Of a stretch of 64,000 nt of DNA, positions 1 to 9,113 are shown one piece after another. The first letter of the stretch is position 1, and every line of letters begins with the position of its first letter. The position numbers and the translations under genes were made by a program. Source of the stretch: Geodermatophilus tzadiensis (GTDB taxonomy: Bacteria > Actinomycetota > Actinomycetes > Mycobacteriales > Geodermatophilaceae); NCBI RefSeq assembly GCF_003002915.1, contig NZ_PVTG01000003.1, forward strand, positions 186,001 through 250,000, written 5' to 3'. The notes under the pieces were generated by a model. The model had not been told where the DNA came from. It saw only the letters and a program-made list of their open reading frames with translations, and did not search any database.

Positions 1-2245
1 CGTGCTCTACCCGCGCAAGGGCGTCTCCGACCTGACCCGGTTCACCCCGGAGGAGGTCGAGGCCCGGTACGGGCTGACACCGCGCCAGTACCCCGACTTC
101 GCGGCGCTGCGGGGCGACCCGAGCGACAACCTGCCCAGCATCCCGAGCGTGGGGGAGAAGACCGCGGCCAAGTGGGTCCGCGAGTACGGCTCCCTCGACG
201 AGCTCGTCGACCGGGTCGACACGGTGAAGGGCAAGGTCGGCGAGAAGCTGCGCGAGCACCTGTCCTCGGTGCTGCAGAACCGCCGGCTCACCGAGCTCGA
301 CCGGCAGGTGCCCCTCGAGGTGGGCCCGCAGGACCTCGCCGTGCGCCCCTGGGACCGCAACGAGGTGCACACCCTCTTCGACAACCTGCAGTTCCGGGTG
401 CTGCGCGACCGGCTGTTCGCCACGCTGACCAGCGCCGAGCCCGAGGTCGAGGGCGGCTTCGACGTCACCGCCGACGACGTCCCCGCCGGGGAGCTGGCCG
501 CGTGGCTGGACGCGCACGCCCGCACCGGGCGCACCGGCGTGGTCTTCCGCGGCACCTGGGGGCGGGGCACCGGCGAGCTGACCGGCCTGGCGCTGGCCGC
601 CGCCGACGACCACGCCGTCTTCGTCGACGCCGGCCCCGACCTCGACGCCGCCGACGAGCGGGCGCTGGCCGACTGGCTGGCCGACCCGGCCACGGAGAAG
701 GTCGCCCACGACGTCAAGGGCCCGCTGCTGGCGGTGTGGGCGCGCGGCTGGGACCTGCAGGGCCTGGTGAGCGACACGGCGCTGGCCGCCTACCTGGCGC
801 TGCCCGGCCAGCGGTCCTTCGACCTGGGTGACCTGGCGGTGCGCTACCTGCGCCGCGAGCTCAAGGACACCGCCGCCCCCGACAGCCAGCTCACCCTCGA
901 CGGGATGGGCCCGAGCGAGGCCGACCTCGCCGCCGAGGCCGCGCACGCCGACGTGCTCAAGGCCGTCGCGGTCAACGACCTCTCCGACGCCCTCGAGCAG
1001 GTGCTCGGGCAGCGCGGCGGCGACTCCCTGCTCGGCGAGATCGAGCTGCCGCTCACCCGCGTGCTCGCCGGCCTGGAGCGCACCGGCATCGCCGTCGACA
1101 CCGACCTGCTGCACGAGCTGCAGCGCGAGTTCGCCGAGGGCGTGGCCGCCGCGGCCGCCGAGGCCTACGCCGTCATCGGGCACGAGATCAACCTGGGCTC
1201 GCCCAAGCAGCTGCAGGCGGTGCTGTTCGACGAGCTGGGCCTGCCGAAGACCAAGAAGATCAAGAGCGGCTACACCACCGACGCCGACGCGCTGACCTAC
1301 CTGCTGGCGCAGACCGGGCACCCGTTCCTCGAGCACCTGCTGCGCCACCGCGACGTCACCCGGCTGCGCACGGTTCTCGACGGCCTGATCCCGATGGTCG
1401 ACGACGTCGGCCGCATCCACACCACCTACCAGCAGACGATCGCCGCCACCGGCCGGTTGTCCTCCACCGACCCGAACCTGCAGAACATCCCGATCCGCAC
1501 CGCCGAGGGCCGGCGGATCCGCCAGGCGTTCGTGGTCGGCCAGGGCTTCGAGTCGCTGATGACCGCCGACTACAGCCAGATCGAGATGCGGATCATGGCC
1601 CACCTGTCCGGCGACGAGGGGCTCATCGAGGCCTTCACGTCGGGGGAGGACCTGCACTCCTTCGTCGCGTCCCGGGCCTACGACATCCCGATCGAGGACG
1701 TCGACCCGGAGATGCGCCGCCGGATCAAGGCGATGAGCTACGGCCTGGCCTACGGGCTCTCCGCCTACGGCCTGGCCCAGCAGCTGCGCATCTCCACCGA
1801 GGAGGCGCGCGAGCAGATGCACGCCTACTTCGAGCGCTTCGGCGGGATCCGCGAGTACCTCGACGGCGTCGTCGACGACGCCCGCCAGACCGGCTACACC
1901 GAGACGACGCTGGGCCGCCGCCGCTACCTGCCCGACCTGACCAGCGACAACGGGCAGCGGCGGCAGATGGCCGAGCGGATGGCCCTCAACGCCCCCATCC
2001 AGGGGTCGGCCGCCGACGTCATCAAGGTGGCGATGCTCGGCGTCGACCGGGCGATCACCGCCGAGGGCCTGTCCTCCCGGGTGCTGCTGCAGGTGCACGA
2101 CGAGCTCGTGCTCGAGGTGGCGCCGGGGGAGCGGGCCGCGCTCGAGGCGCTGGTGCGCCGGGAGATGGCCGGCGCCGCCCAGCTGTCGGTGCCCCTGGAG
2201 GTCTCGGTCGGCTACGGCGCCAGCTGGGACGCCGCCGCCCACTAG
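1..2245 (+). CDS. polA: DNA polymerase I, 5'-truncated by the window edge
   Basis: Replicative gap filling and repair DNA polymerase. The window opens inside the gene, in the helix-hairpin-helix part of the N-terminal 5'-3' nuclease (DPSDNLPSIPSVGEKTA, fragment residues ~40-56). A 3'-5' exonuclease-fold region (~150-330) follows, and it shows no D-x-E metal-binding motif, so proofreading is probably lost, as in mycobacterial and Taq enzymes. The polymerase domain is complete: motif A DYSQIEMRI (~522), motif B/O-helix KAMSYGLAYG (~576) and motif C VHDE (~698-701). The next genes downstream on the same strand are rpsA and coaE, a conserved actinobacterial order. Identification is certain; only the start is unseen. 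Confidence 0.98.
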   Translation, partial: VLYPRKGVSDLTRFTPEEVEARYGLTPRQYPDFAALRGDPSDNLPSIPSVGEKTAAKWVREYGSLDELVDRVDTVKGKVGEKLREHLSSVLQNRRLTELDRQVPLEVGPQDLAVRPWDRNEVHTLFDNLQFRVLRDRLFATLTSAEPEVEGGFDVTADDVPAGELAAWLDAHARTGRTGVVFRGTWGRGTGELTGLALAAADDHAVFVDAGPDLDAADERALADWLADPATEKVAHDVKGPLLAVWARGWDLQGLVSDTALAAYLALPGQRSFDLGDLAVRYLRRELKDTAAPDSQLTLDGMGPSEADLAAEAAHADVLKAVAVNDLSDALEQVLGQRGGDSLLGEIELPLTRVLAGLERTGIAVDTDLLHELQREFAEGVAAAAAEAYAVIGHEINLGSPKQLQAVLFDELGLPKTKKIKSGYTTDADALTYLLAQTGHPFLEHLLRHRDVTRLRTVLDGLIPMVDDVGRIHTTYQQTIAATGRLSSTDPNLQNIPIRTAEGRRIRQAFVVGQGFESLMTADYSQIEMRIMAHLSGDEGLIEAFTSGEDLHSFVASRAYDIPIEDVDPEMRRRIKAMSYGLAYGLSAYGLAQQLRISTEEAREQMHAYFERFGGIREYLDGVVDDARQTGYTETTLGRRRYLPDLTSDNGQRRQMAERMALNAPIQGSAADVIKVAMLGVDRAITAEGLSSRVLLQVHDELVLEVAPGERAALEALVRREMAGAAQLSVPLEVSVGYGASWDAAAH

Positions 2246-2281
2246 CAGCGGGCCACCCTGCCCTCGAGCTCAGGTCGAGAG

Positions 2282-3121
2282 TCAGGGTCGGTGCGCCACC
2301 AGGACCAGGGTGCCGGGGACGAGCGCGCCCCGCTCCGGGGACCACTGTCCCCACACCTCGGTGCGGCCGGGTGTCCACTCGGGCTCGACCAGGTCGTCGA
2401 GCACCAGACCGGCGCCGACGACCGCGCGCACCCAGTCGCCCACCGTGCGGTGGTGCTCGACGTAGACGGTCCGCCCCGCGCCGTCGGTCTCCACGTAGGG
2501 CCGCCGGTCGAAGTAGGAGGACACCACCCGCAGGTCGTCGGGGTCGGGGGAGTCGGGCAGCGGCCAGCGGAACGGGTGGTTGACCGACGCCGCGACACGC
2601 CCGCCCGGCCGCAGCACCCGCGCCACCTCGGCCAGCGCCCCCTCGACGTCGGCGACGAACGGCAGCCCGCCGAACGCCGAGCAGACGACGTCGACCGACG
2701 CGTCGGCCAGCGGCAGCGCCCCGACGTCGGCCTGCAGCAGCGGGACGGGCAGGCCGGTGGCGCGGTTGAGCTCGGCGGCCCGGGCCAGCATGCCGGCGGA
2801 CACGTCGAGCGCGAGGACGTCGGCCCCCGCCCGGCGCAGCCACCGCGCGCAGGGCGCCGAGCCGCAGCCGACCTCCAGCACCCGGCGCCCGGCGACGTCG
2901 CCGAGCAGGTGCGCGTCGGCCTCGCGCAGCCCCTCGGGGCACCACAGGAAGTCCACGTCGCCGAGGTCGGCGCCGTGCTCGGCGAGGTAGGCCGGCGCCG
3001 CGGCGTCCCACCAGCCGCGGTTGGCCCGCGCCGACTCCTCGGGGCCCGCGGGGCGCCGCTCGACGCCGCCGGCGGCGGGGTAGCCGTCGGGGCCCAGCGG
3101 CAGCGCGGTCGGCGGGCTCAT
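2282..3121 (-). CDS. class I SAM-dependent methyltransferase
   Basis: 279 residues. It has a Rossmann-type methyltransferase core with glycine-rich motif I (VLEVGCGSAPCARWL), an acidic motif II region (VLALDVSAGML), and PLADASVDVVCSAFG followed by VLRPGGRVAASVNHPFRW, as in ubiquinone/menaquinone-type methyltransferases. The substrate cannot be deduced. The ATG at 3121 is preferred because the open frame continues 27 residues upstream without family similarity. It is convergent with polA (36-base gap) and divergent from rpsA. A paralogue-like methyltransferase of unrelated detail lies at 35402-36070. Confidence 0.85.
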   Translation of the reverse strand: MSPPTALPLGPDGYPAAGGVERRPAGPEESARANRGWWDAAAPAYLAEHGADLGDVDFLWCPEGLREADAHLLGDVAGRRVLEVGCGSAPCARWLRRAGADVLALDVSAGMLARAAELNRATGLPVPLLQADVGALPLADASVDVVCSAFGGLPFVADVEGALAEVARVLRPGGRVAASVNHPFRWPLPDSPDPDDLRVVSSYFDRRPYVETDGAGRTVYVEHHRTVGDWVRAVVGAGLVLDDLVEPEWTPGRTEVWGQWSPERGALVPGTLVLVAHRP

Positions 3122-3335
3122 GACACGCCGATGGTGACACGCCGCGGCGGTCCTGGCGGGTGTCGACCCAGGTGGACCCGCGCGCGCCCGCGTCCGTACC
3201 ATGGGGAGCGCGCCAGAGGTCTGTCAGTGCTGTGCTCCGCAAGGGGTCGGCGCGTGCCGGCTTCCCCCGCTCCCGCGGTCACCCGGCCGCGGTGTCCTGT
3301 CCCTACGCATCCCCCCGTCCGGAGCACTCGACCAC

Positions 3336-4811
3336 ATGACCTCCACCCAGGTCCGTCCTGACAGCACCCCCCAGATCGCGGTGAACGACATCGGCACCGC
3401 CGAGGACTTCCTCGCCGCGATCGACCAGACCATCAAGTACTTCAACGACGGCGACATCGTCGAAGGCGTGATCGTCAAGGTCGACCGGGACGAGGTGCTG
3501 CTGGACATCGGCTACAAGACCGAGGGCGTCATCCCCTCGCGCGAGCTGTCCATCAAGCACGACGTCGACCCCCACGAGGTCGTCACCGTCGGCGACGAGG
3601 TGGAAGCCCTCGTCCTCCAGAAGGAGGACAAGGAAGGCCGCCTGATCCTGTCCAAGAAGCGCGCCCAGTACGAGCGCGCCTGGGGCACGATCGAGGCGAA
3701 GAAGGAAGCCGACGAGGTCGTCACCGGCACCGTCATCGAGGTCGTCAAGGGCGGTCTCATCCTCGACATCGGCCTGCGCGGGTTCCTCCCCGCCTCGCTG
3801 GTCGAGATGCGCCGCGTCCGCGACCTGCAGCCCTACGTGGGCCGCGAGCTCGAGGCGAAGATCATCGAGCTCGACAAGAACCGGAACAACGTCGTCCTCT
3901 CCCGCCGGCAGTGGCTGGAGCAGACGCAGTCCGAGGTCCGCAGCGAGTTCCTCAACAAGCTCGCCCGCGGCCAGGTGCGCACCGGCGTCGTCTCCTCGAT
4001 CGTCAACTTCGGCGCGTTCGTCGACCTGGGCGGCGTGGACGGCCTCGTGCACGTCTCCGAGCTGTCCTGGAAGCACATCGACCACCCCTCCGAGGTCGTC
4101 GAGGTGGGCCAGGAGGTCACCGTCGAGGTCCTCGACGTCGACCTCGACCGCGAGCGGGTCTCCCTGTCGCTGAAGGCGACGCAGGAGGACCCGTGGCGTC
4201 AGTTCGCCCGCACCCACCAGATCGGCCAGGTCGTGCCCGGCAAGGTCACCAAGCTGGTGCCCTTCGGCGCGTTCGTCCGGGTCGACGAGGGCATCGAGGG
4301 CCTGGTGCACATCTCCGAGCTGGCCGAGCGCCACGTGGAGATCCCCGAGCAGGTCGTGCAGGTCGGCGACGAGATCCTGGTCAAGGTCATCGACATCGAC
4401 CTCGACCGGCGCCGCATCTCGCTGTCGCTCAAGCAGGCCAACGAGGGCGTCATCGGCGACGAGGAGCAGTTCGACCCCGCCGCCTACGGCATGGCCGCCT
4501 CGTACGACGAGCAGGGCAACTACATCTACCCCGAGGGCTTCGACCCGGAGACCGGGGAGTGGCTCGAGGGCTACGACGAGGCCCGCGAGACCTGGGAGCG
4601 GCAGTACGCCGAGGCCCAGGCCCGCTTCGAGGCGCACCGCAAGCAGATCGCCGCGGCCCGCGAGGCCGACGCCGAGGCCGCTGCCGGGGGCAACTACTCC
4701 TCCGGCGGTGACACCGCGACCGGTGGCGACACCGCGACCGGTGGTGGCGGCACGCTCGCCAGCGACGAGGCGCTCGCCGCGCTGCGGGCCAAGCTCGCCG
4801 GCGGGGAGTGA
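3336..4811 (+). CDS. rpsA: 30S ribosomal protein S1
   Basis: 491 residues. It binds mRNA on the small subunit and assists initiation. Four S1 (OB-fold) domains are visible at about residues 33-105, 128-195, 212-280 and 297-367. The third and fourth are the canonical strong ones ([15 protein letters not shown] and [15 protein letters not shown]). An acidic tail follows and ends in a Gly/Thr repeat ([16 protein letters not shown]) before [18 protein letters not shown]. Four domains rather than six is usual for Actinobacteria. The ATG at 3336 gives the expected MTSTQ-like N-terminus; the open frame upstream has no homology. A strong hairpin follows the gene. Confidence 0.97.
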   Translation: MTSTQVRPDSTPQIAVNDIGTAEDFLAAIDQTIKYFNDGDIVEGVIVKVDRDEVLLDIGYKTEGVIPSRELSIKHDVDPHEVVTVGDEVEALVLQKEDKEGRLILSKKRAQYERAWGTIEAKKEADEVVTGTVIEVVKGGLILDIGLRGFLPASLVEMRRVRDLQPYVGRELEAKIIELDKNRNNVVLSRRQWLEQTQSEVRSEFLNKLARGQVRTGVVSSIVNFGAFVDLGGVDGLVHVSELSWKHIDHPSEVVEVGQEVTVEVLDVDLDRERVSLSLKATQEDPWRQFARTHQIGQVVPGKVTKLVPFGAFVRVDEGIEGLVHISELAERHVEIPEQVVQVGDEILVKVIDIDLDRRRISLSLKQANEGVIGDEEQFDPAAYGMAASYDEQGNYIYPEGFDPETGEWLEGYDEARETWERQYAEAQARFEAHRKQIAAAREADAEAAAGGNYSSGGDTATGGDTATGGGGTLASDEALAALRAKLAGGE

Positions 4812-4841
4812 CCTGCTGACCGTCGCCTGACGGTCCGATCG

Positions 4842-4884
4842 ACGACAGAGGCCCAGGACCCGTGAGGTCCTGGGCCTCTGTCGT
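4842..4884 (+). terminator. rpsA intrinsic terminator hairpin
   Basis: Perfect 19-bp inverted repeat (arms 4842-4860 and 4866-4884, loop CGTGA) starting 30 bases after the rpsA stop. As is common in high-GC Actinobacteria, there is no long U-tract. Confidence 0.85.
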
Positions 4885-4946
4885 GTCCGCGGTCGGTCGC
4901 GGGGCACGAGGCGTCAGTGGGGGCGCGGCACCGGCGGTGGAGGGCA

Positions 4947-4981
4947 TCGGCCCGCCCGGCTTCCCCGTCCGGGCGGGCCGA
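4947..4981 (-). terminator. terminator hairpin of the 4997-5266 gene
   Basis: Perfect 13-bp inverted repeat (4947-4959 with 4969-4981, 9-base loop), 16 bases beyond the stop of the minus-strand gene and facing the rpsA terminator. It may work in both directions. Confidence 0.7.
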
Positions 4982-4996
4982 GCCCGGCTCAGGAGC

Positions 4997-5266
4997 TCAG
5001 AGGCTCAGGATGATGGCGAAGGCGGTGCGCGGCCGGCCGCCGGCGGCGGTCAGCGCCTGCCAGGTGTGCCGGCCGGCCGGGGCGGCGTCGAACAGCCACC
5101 GCAGGAAGGCGGAGCGCCGAGAGGTGGTGACCCCGCGCGCAGCCAGGCGCTCGCGGACGGCGGGCAGGTCGGCCACCCGGACGCCGCCGGCGCGCTCGAC
5201 CCGGTGCCGGCCCGGGGTGCGGGGGGCCGCGGAGACCGTCGCGACGGCGGTGCGGGACTGCGACAT
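4997..5266 (-). CDS. small conserved-looking protein of unknown function
   Basis: 89 residues, starting at ATG 5266 with an AGGCAGG-like ribosome site upstream. The protein is basic with no membrane segment. It has an N-terminal VERAGGVRVADLPAVRERLAARGV stretch and a C-terminal RRSAFLRWLFDAAPAGRHTWQAL stretch that looks helical. I do not recognise a family. It sits between rpsA (convergent) and coaE (divergent) and has its own hairpin terminator and normal codon bias, which supports a real gene. Confidence 0.6.
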   Translation of the reverse strand: MSQSRTAVATVSAAPRTPGRHRVERAGGVRVADLPAVRERLAARGVTTSRRSAFLRWLFDAAPAGRHTWQALTAAGGRPRTAFAIILSL

Positions 5267-5390
5267 CGTCAGTGCCTGCCTCTCTCGGCTGCGTCCCCCT
5301 CCGTGGGGAACCGACGGGGCGGACGTTATGAGGAGTGACGCGTGTGACTGGTGCGACGCGCCGGGCGGGTCGGGCGGGTGTTACCCGTCC

Positions 5391-5419
5391 GTGACCGCGC
5401 CCCGTGTGCTGGTTACGGT
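5391..5419 (+). promoter_or_regulatory. candidate promoter of coaE
   Basis: GTGACC (5391-5396) and TACGGT (5414-5419) are separated by 17 bases and resemble -35/-10 elements. The -10 ends only 6 bases before the coaE ATG, so the transcript would be leaderless. This is pattern-based only. Confidence 0.4.
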
Positions 5420-5425
5420 CCGTGC

Positions 5426-6022
5426 ATGCTGCGCATCGGACTGACCGGCGGGATCGGCTCGGGCAAGAGCACGGTCGCCGCGCTCCTGGCGGCCCGCGGG
5501 GCGGTGGTCGTCGACGCCGACCGGATCGCCCGCGAGGTCGTCGAGCCGGGCACGCCGGGCCTGGCCGCCGTCGTCGGTGCCTTCGGCCCGGGGGTGCTGA
5601 CCCCGGACGGCGCGCTGGACCGGGCGGCGCTGGCGTCGGTCGTCTTCGCCGACCCCGAGGCCCGGGCCCGTCTCGACGGCATCGTGCACCCGCTGGTGCG
5701 CGCCCGGGCGCAGGAGGTCGTCGCGCGGGCCGCCCCGGACGCCGTCGTCGTCCAGGACGTGCCCCTGCTCGTCGAGACCGGCCAAGCCGGCCAGTACGAC
5801 CTCGTGCTCGTCGTCGAGGCCGACCTGGAGACCCGGGTGGCGCGGCTGGCGCAGCGCGGGCTGGGGGAGGACGACGCCCGCGCGCGGATCGCCGCCCAGG
5901 CCACCGACGAGCAGCGCCGGGCCGTGGCCGACGTCGTGCTGGACAACAGCGGCGACCCCGACGCGCTGGCCGGGCAGGTGGAGCGCTTCTGGGCCGAGCG
6001 GGTGGCACCGCGGACGCCCTGA
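5426..6022 (+). CDS. coaE: dephospho-CoA kinase
   Basis: 198 residues. It catalyses the last step of coenzyme A synthesis, ATP-dependent 3'-phosphorylation of dephospho-CoA. The P-loop GGIGSGKST lies at residues 8-16, followed by [10 protein letters not shown] and the CoA-binding [11 protein letters not shown] region, with [18 protein letters not shown] in the lid. The ATG at 5426 places the P-loop at the usual distance from the N-terminus; 25 extra in-frame residues upstream are not conserved. Third gene of the polA-rpsA-coaE order. Unlike M. tuberculosis CoaE there is no C-terminal UPF0157 extension. Confidence 0.96.
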   Translation: MLRIGLTGGIGSGKSTVAALLAARGAVVVDADRIAREVVEPGTPGLAAVVGAFGPGVLTPDGALDRAALASVVFADPEARARLDGIVHPLVRARAQEVVARAAPDAVVVQDVPLLVETGQAGQYDLVLVVEADLETRVARLAQRGLGEDDARARIAAQATDEQRRAVADVVLDNSGDPDALAGQVERFWAERVAPRTP

Positions 6023-6048
6023 TCGGCAGGGGCCGACCCCGGGAACGC

Positions 6049-6081
6049 GCAGGGCCCCAGGTCGTCGACCTGGGGCCCTGC
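6049..6081. terminator. bidirectional terminator between coaE and tRNA-Val
   Basis: Perfect 16-bp inverted repeat (6049-6064 and 6066-6081) around a single base. It is 26 bases after the coaE stop and directly after the 3' end of the convergent minus-strand tRNA-Val. Confidence 0.8.
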
Positions 6082-6086
6082 TGCGG

Positions 6087-6158
6087 TGGGCGATACTGGG
6101 TTCGAACCAGTGACCTCTACCGTGTCAAGGTAGCGCTCTACCACTGAGCCAATCGCCC
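6087..6158 (-). tRNA. tRNA-Val (anticodon GAC)
   Basis: Read on the minus strand, the acceptor stem GGGCGAT/ATCGCCC closes, followed by discriminator A. The anticodon stem CTACC/GGTAG encloses loop TTGACAC, giving GAC. The T-arm contains GGTTCGAAC. CCA is not encoded. Last of three tandem minus-strand tRNAs. Confidence 0.95.
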
Positions 6159-6204
6159 GAGTCCGGTCTGCCGACCGGCCCGCTCCACCCTCGGCGCGGA
6201 GGCG

Positions 6205-6275
6205 AGGTGGAGACGGGATTTGAACCCGTGTAGACGGCTTTGCAGGCCGTTGCCTCGCCTCTCGGCCACTCCACC
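6205..6275 (-). tRNA. tRNA-Cys (anticodon GCA)
   Basis: Acceptor GGTGGAG/CTCCACC, discriminator T as expected for Cys, anticodon stem ACGGC/GCCGT around loop CTGCAAA giving GCA, and T-arm GGGTTTGAATCCC. CCA is not encoded. Confidence 0.95.
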
Positions 6276-6318
6276 GCACACACGGGCGCCGGTCTCGCGA
6301 CCAGCGCCCGAGGTCCCG

Positions 6319-6391
6319 AGCGGACGACGGGATTCGAACCCGCGACCCTCACCTTGGCAAGGTGATGCTCTACCAACTGAGCCACGTCCGC
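6319..6391 (-). tRNA. tRNA-Gly (anticodon GCC)
   Basis: Acceptor GCGGACG/CGTCCGC, D-arm GGCTCAGTTGGTAGAGC, anticodon stem TCACC/GGTGA around loop TTGCCAA giving GCC, and T-arm GGGTTCGAATCCC. First of the tandem Gly-Cys-Val tRNA transcript. Confidence 0.95.
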
Positions 6392-6457
6392 GTTGCTGTC
6401 GTACGGGGAGAACCATACCCGACCCCGCGAGGAGGTCCCACGGGGGGTCCCCGGCGG

Positions 6458-6904
6458 TCAGCCGGTCGCGGGGTCGGCGCCGCCGCCGGACAGCAGGACG
6501 GCCAGCTCCTGGTCCACGTCGAGGGCCGCGGTCTCCTGGCCGGTGGGCACCAGCGCCTCGGTCTGCAGCAGGAAGGCGGCGACCGTCGCCCGCGACAGCT
6601 CGAACAGCGCCTCGCCCGAGGGCGCGCGCAGGTGCAGGTAGAGCACGTCACCGCTGGTGCGCGCCGGCCACAGCCGGACGTCGCCCTCGCCGGCGGGGCG
6701 GTCCAGCCCGGCCACGAGCAGCTCGCGGCTGAGCAGCCAGGTGATCCCGTCGTCGGGGTCCCCGGCCTCCCCGAAACCGATGCGGACGGCGAACGGGTCG
6801 CGCGCCTCGTAGGTGAGGACCGCCGGGACCTCCGTCCACGACGTCGGGCCGACCAGGTGCAACGTCGTGGGGACCGAGTACCCGGGGGAAGCGTGCTGCG
6901 ACAT
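6458..6904 (-). CDS. SsgA/SsgB-family sporulation and cell division regulator
   Basis: 148 residues. In Streptomyces, SsgA-like proteins steer septum placement; SsgB recruits FtsZ to sporulation septa. The family pattern is clear: DPFAVRIGFG, then ITWLLSRELLVAGLDRPAGEGDVRLWPAR, and LRAPSGEALFELSRATVAAFLLQTEALVPTG with C-terminal LDVDQELAVLL. The length matches SsgB (about 137-145). ATG 6904 is chosen over an in-frame start 21 bases upstream. It is divergent from the sigma-factor gene at 7044. The family is confined to morphologically complex Actinobacteria, so it says something about the host. Which Ssg subfamily it belongs to is not resolvable by eye. Confidence 0.9.
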   Translation of the reverse strand: MSQHASPGYSVPTTLHLVGPTSWTEVPAVLTYEARDPFAVRIGFGEAGDPDDGITWLLSRELLVAGLDRPAGEGDVRLWPARTSGDVLYLHLRAPSGEALFELSRATVAAFLLQTEALVPTGQETAALDVDQELAVLLSGGGADPATG

Positions 6905-7043
6905 GACCTCTCCAACGACCGGCACGCCGGGATGATGCGCATCCCGGAGCCCGGACGTGTCATCCGACCGGGTGTCCGTCCGCTACCCGTTCTACGGCGT
7001 GGTGAACCGGGATCAGTGTGCCTGTCGAACGTGACGTGTGACC

Positions 7044-7697
7044 ATGGGAGCCGTGACGCGTCCGGCACGACGTCCGGAGGGCGACTCCGGTGACGCGGAC
7101 CTCGTCTCGCGCGTGCGCGCCGGTGACCGGGGTGCCGTCGACGACCTGTACGAGCGGTTCCGCCGTCCCGCCTTCGCGCTGGCCCGGCGGATCCTCGCCG
7201 AGGACACGCTGGCCGAGGACGTCGTCCAGGACGTGTTCCTCACCGTGTGGCGCGACCCGTACGCCTACGACCGCTCCCGGGGCAGCTTCTCCTCCTGGTT
7301 CATGGCGATGGTCCACCACAAGGCGGTCGACGCGGTCCGCCGCGAGGAGTCCCACCGGCGGCGGCAGTCCCGCGCCGAGGACGACCTGGCCCTGACCGCG
7401 CCGACCAGCGCGCGGGACGTCGAGGACGAGGCCTGGGCGCGGGTGGTCTCCGAGCGGGTGCGCACCGCGCTGAGCGCGCTGCCCGACGCGCAGCGGGAGG
7501 CCCTGACGCTGGCCTACTACGGCGGCTACACGCAGCGGGAGGTCGCCGCCCTCACCCGCGCCCCGCTGGGCACGGTCAAGACCCGCATGCTGGCCGGGAT
7601 GCGCCGGCTGAAGGAGGAGCTGGGCGTCGTGGCCGGCGCGAGCGCCGGGGGCGCGCTGAGCGGCCCCGCGGCAGTGGACGGGGGCGCCGCCCGGTGA
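7044..7697 (+). CDS. ECF RNA polymerase sigma factor, SigK-like
   Basis: 217 residues. Region 2 is LYERFRRPAFALARRILAED followed by VVQDVFLTVWRDP. Region 4 is ALPDAQREALTLAYYGG, then YTQREVAALTRAPLGTVKTRM, which supplies the -35-binding helix-turn-helix. The overlapping downstream gene is an RskA-like anti-sigma factor, as in the M. tuberculosis SigK/RskA pair. The start is uncertain: ATG 7044 is used, but GTG 7038 and GTG 7053 are in frame and no clear ribosome site favours one. Activity is presumably held in check by the membrane partner until its cytoplasmic domain is released. Confidence 0.9.
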   Translation: MGAVTRPARRPEGDSGDADLVSRVRAGDRGAVDDLYERFRRPAFALARRILAEDTLAEDVVQDVFLTVWRDPYAYDRSRGSFSSWFMAMVHHKAVDAVRREESHRRRQSRAEDDLALTAPTSARDVEDEAWARVVSERVRTALSALPDAQREALTLAYYGGYTQREVAALTRAPLGTVKTRMLAGMRRLKEELGVVAGASAGGALSGPAAVDGGAAR

Positions 7698-8605
7698 GCA
7701 CCCGCCCCGACCCGCACGAGATCTTCGACGAGCTCGCCGTCGGCTGGGCGCTGCACGCCCTCGAGCCCGAGGACGAGGCCGTCTTCGGCGCGCACCTGCC
7801 CGGCTGCCCGCGCTGCGCCCGCACCGTCGCCGAGACCTCCGAGGTGATGGCGGCGATGGCCGGCGACCTGCCGCCGGCCGAGCCCTCCGACGACCTCCGC
7901 GACCGGCTGCGCGCCGCGGTGGAGCGCACCGAGCAGCTGCCGCCCCCGCCCAGCGCCGTCGGGGACGCCGTCGCCGGCGCCGCCGTCGCCGGGGACGGCC
8001 CCTCCGTGCCGGCCGCGCCCGCTGCCGGCCGGCCCGGCGGGCGCCGCCGCACCGACCCGCCGCCGGTGGCCACCGGGTTCCCCGGCCACGCCCCGGCGGC
8101 CGCGGAGGCCGAGCGGACGGCGTGGCGGCGGGTGCTGCCCAACGCGCTGGTGGCCGCGGCGGTCGCCGCGATCCTGGCGCTGGGCACCTGGGTGGTCGTC
8201 CTCGGGGCGGCGCGCGACGACGCGCGGTCGCTCGCCACCGAGCAGGCCGAGGTCCTCGAGTCGCTGCTGCAGCCCGGGCGGGCGGCCATCGCGCCGGTCG
8301 TCGACGACGACGGGGCGGCCGTGGCCACCGTGGTGGCCCGCGACGGCCGGCTGCAGGTGGTCACCGACGGGCTGACCGTCAACGACAGCAGCGACAGCAC
8401 GTACGTGGTCTGGGGCGTGGCGGGGGAGACCCCCGTGCCGCTGGGCACCTTCGACGTGGTCTCCTCACAGACCGACCTGCGGACCGTAGGCTCCGCCTCG
8501 ACCGGTCTCGACGACTACGAGGGCTACGCCATCAGCATCGAGCCCGGTCGGCAGGCTCCGGCGGAACCGTCGGACGTGGTGGCGAGCGGGCAGGTGACCA
8601 GCTGA
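7694..8605 (+). CDS. RskA-like membrane anti-sigma factor
   Basis: 303 residues, starting at GTG 7694 in a GTGA overlap with the sigma gene. The N-terminal cytoplasmic domain (ELAVGWALHALEPEDEAVFGAHLPGCPRCA) carries the H-x3-C-x2-C signature of zinc anti-sigma domains. A Pro/Ala-rich linker and one transmembrane segment (~residues 152-172, LVAAAVAAILALGTWVVVLG) follow. The outside domain ends in the RskA pattern (YVVWGVAGETPVPLGTFDV, then FAISIEPG-like YAISIEPGRQAP). It binds and silences the preceding sigma factor until regulated proteolysis. Confidence 0.9.
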   Translation: MSTRPDPHEIFDELAVGWALHALEPEDEAVFGAHLPGCPRCARTVAETSEVMAAMAGDLPPAEPSDDLRDRLRAAVERTEQLPPPPSAVGDAVAGAAVAGDGPSVPAAPAAGRPGGRRRTDPPPVATGFPGHAPAAAEAERTAWRRVLPNALVAAAVAAILALGTWVVVLGAARDDARSLATEQAEVLESLLQPGRAAIAPVVDDDGAAVATVVARDGRLQVVTDGLTVNDSSDSTYVVWGVAGETPVPLGTFDVVSSQTDLRTVGSASTGLDDYEGYAISIEPGRQAPAEPSDVVASGQVTS

Positions 8606-9087
8606 GCGGACAGGACACGGCGCCCCCGCGGGAGCGGCGGGCCCGCCCCACCGCGGAGGAGCGGCGGGCGCACTTCGACCAGGACGGGCACCACAGCCTG
8701 CGCGAGCGGGTCGCCGAGACCCGTTGGCGCCGGCGGGTGGCCGCCCGCCGGTCGGTGGACTCCGCCTACCGCGTGGGCGTCGGGATCGTCGGCGGGCTCG
8801 TGGTCGCCGCCGGCCTGGTCACCATCCCGCTGCCCGGCCCGGGCTGGCTCACCGTCATCGCCGGCCTGTTCGTGCTCGCCACCGAGTTCATGTGGGCCGA
8901 GCGGCTGCTGGAGTTCACCAAGCGCCGCGTCTCGGCCTGGACCGAGTGGCTCGGGCGGCAGCCGGTGTGGGTCCGCCTGGCGGTGGGGCTGCTGACGGCG
9001 GCCTTCGTCTACGGCGCGCTCGTCGTCGTGCTGCACCTCATGGGCGTGCCGCACTGGGTGCCGGGGTGGGTGCCGCTGTGGCGGTGA
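8602..9087 (+). CDS. PGPGW-motif membrane protein (TIGR02611-like), probable CTG start
   Basis: 161 residues from CTG 8602. The motif IPLPGPGWLTVIAGLFVLATE between two membrane helices and the C-terminal LAVGLLTAAFVYGALVVVLHLMG helix mark the actinobacterial TIGR02611 family of unknown function. No ATG, GTG or TTG precedes the conserved basic N-terminal part (RAHFDQDGHHSLRERVAETRWRRR). The only early candidate is CTG overlapping the anti-sigma stop as CTGA, with AGGTGA 4 bases upstream. The alternative GTG 8737 would leave only a short N-terminus. It is probably cotranscribed with the sigma/anti-sigma pair. Confidence 0.75.
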   Translation: MSGQDTAPPRERRARPTAEERRAHFDQDGHHSLRERVAETRWRRRVAARRSVDSAYRVGVGIVGGLVVAAGLVTIPLPGPGWLTVIAGLFVLATEFMWAERLLEFTKRRVSAWTEWLGRQPVWVRLAVGLLTAAFVYGALVVVLHLMGVPHWVPGWVPLWR

Positions 9088-9113
9088 GCGTCTGGCATCA
9101 TGGTCGGCGCAGC

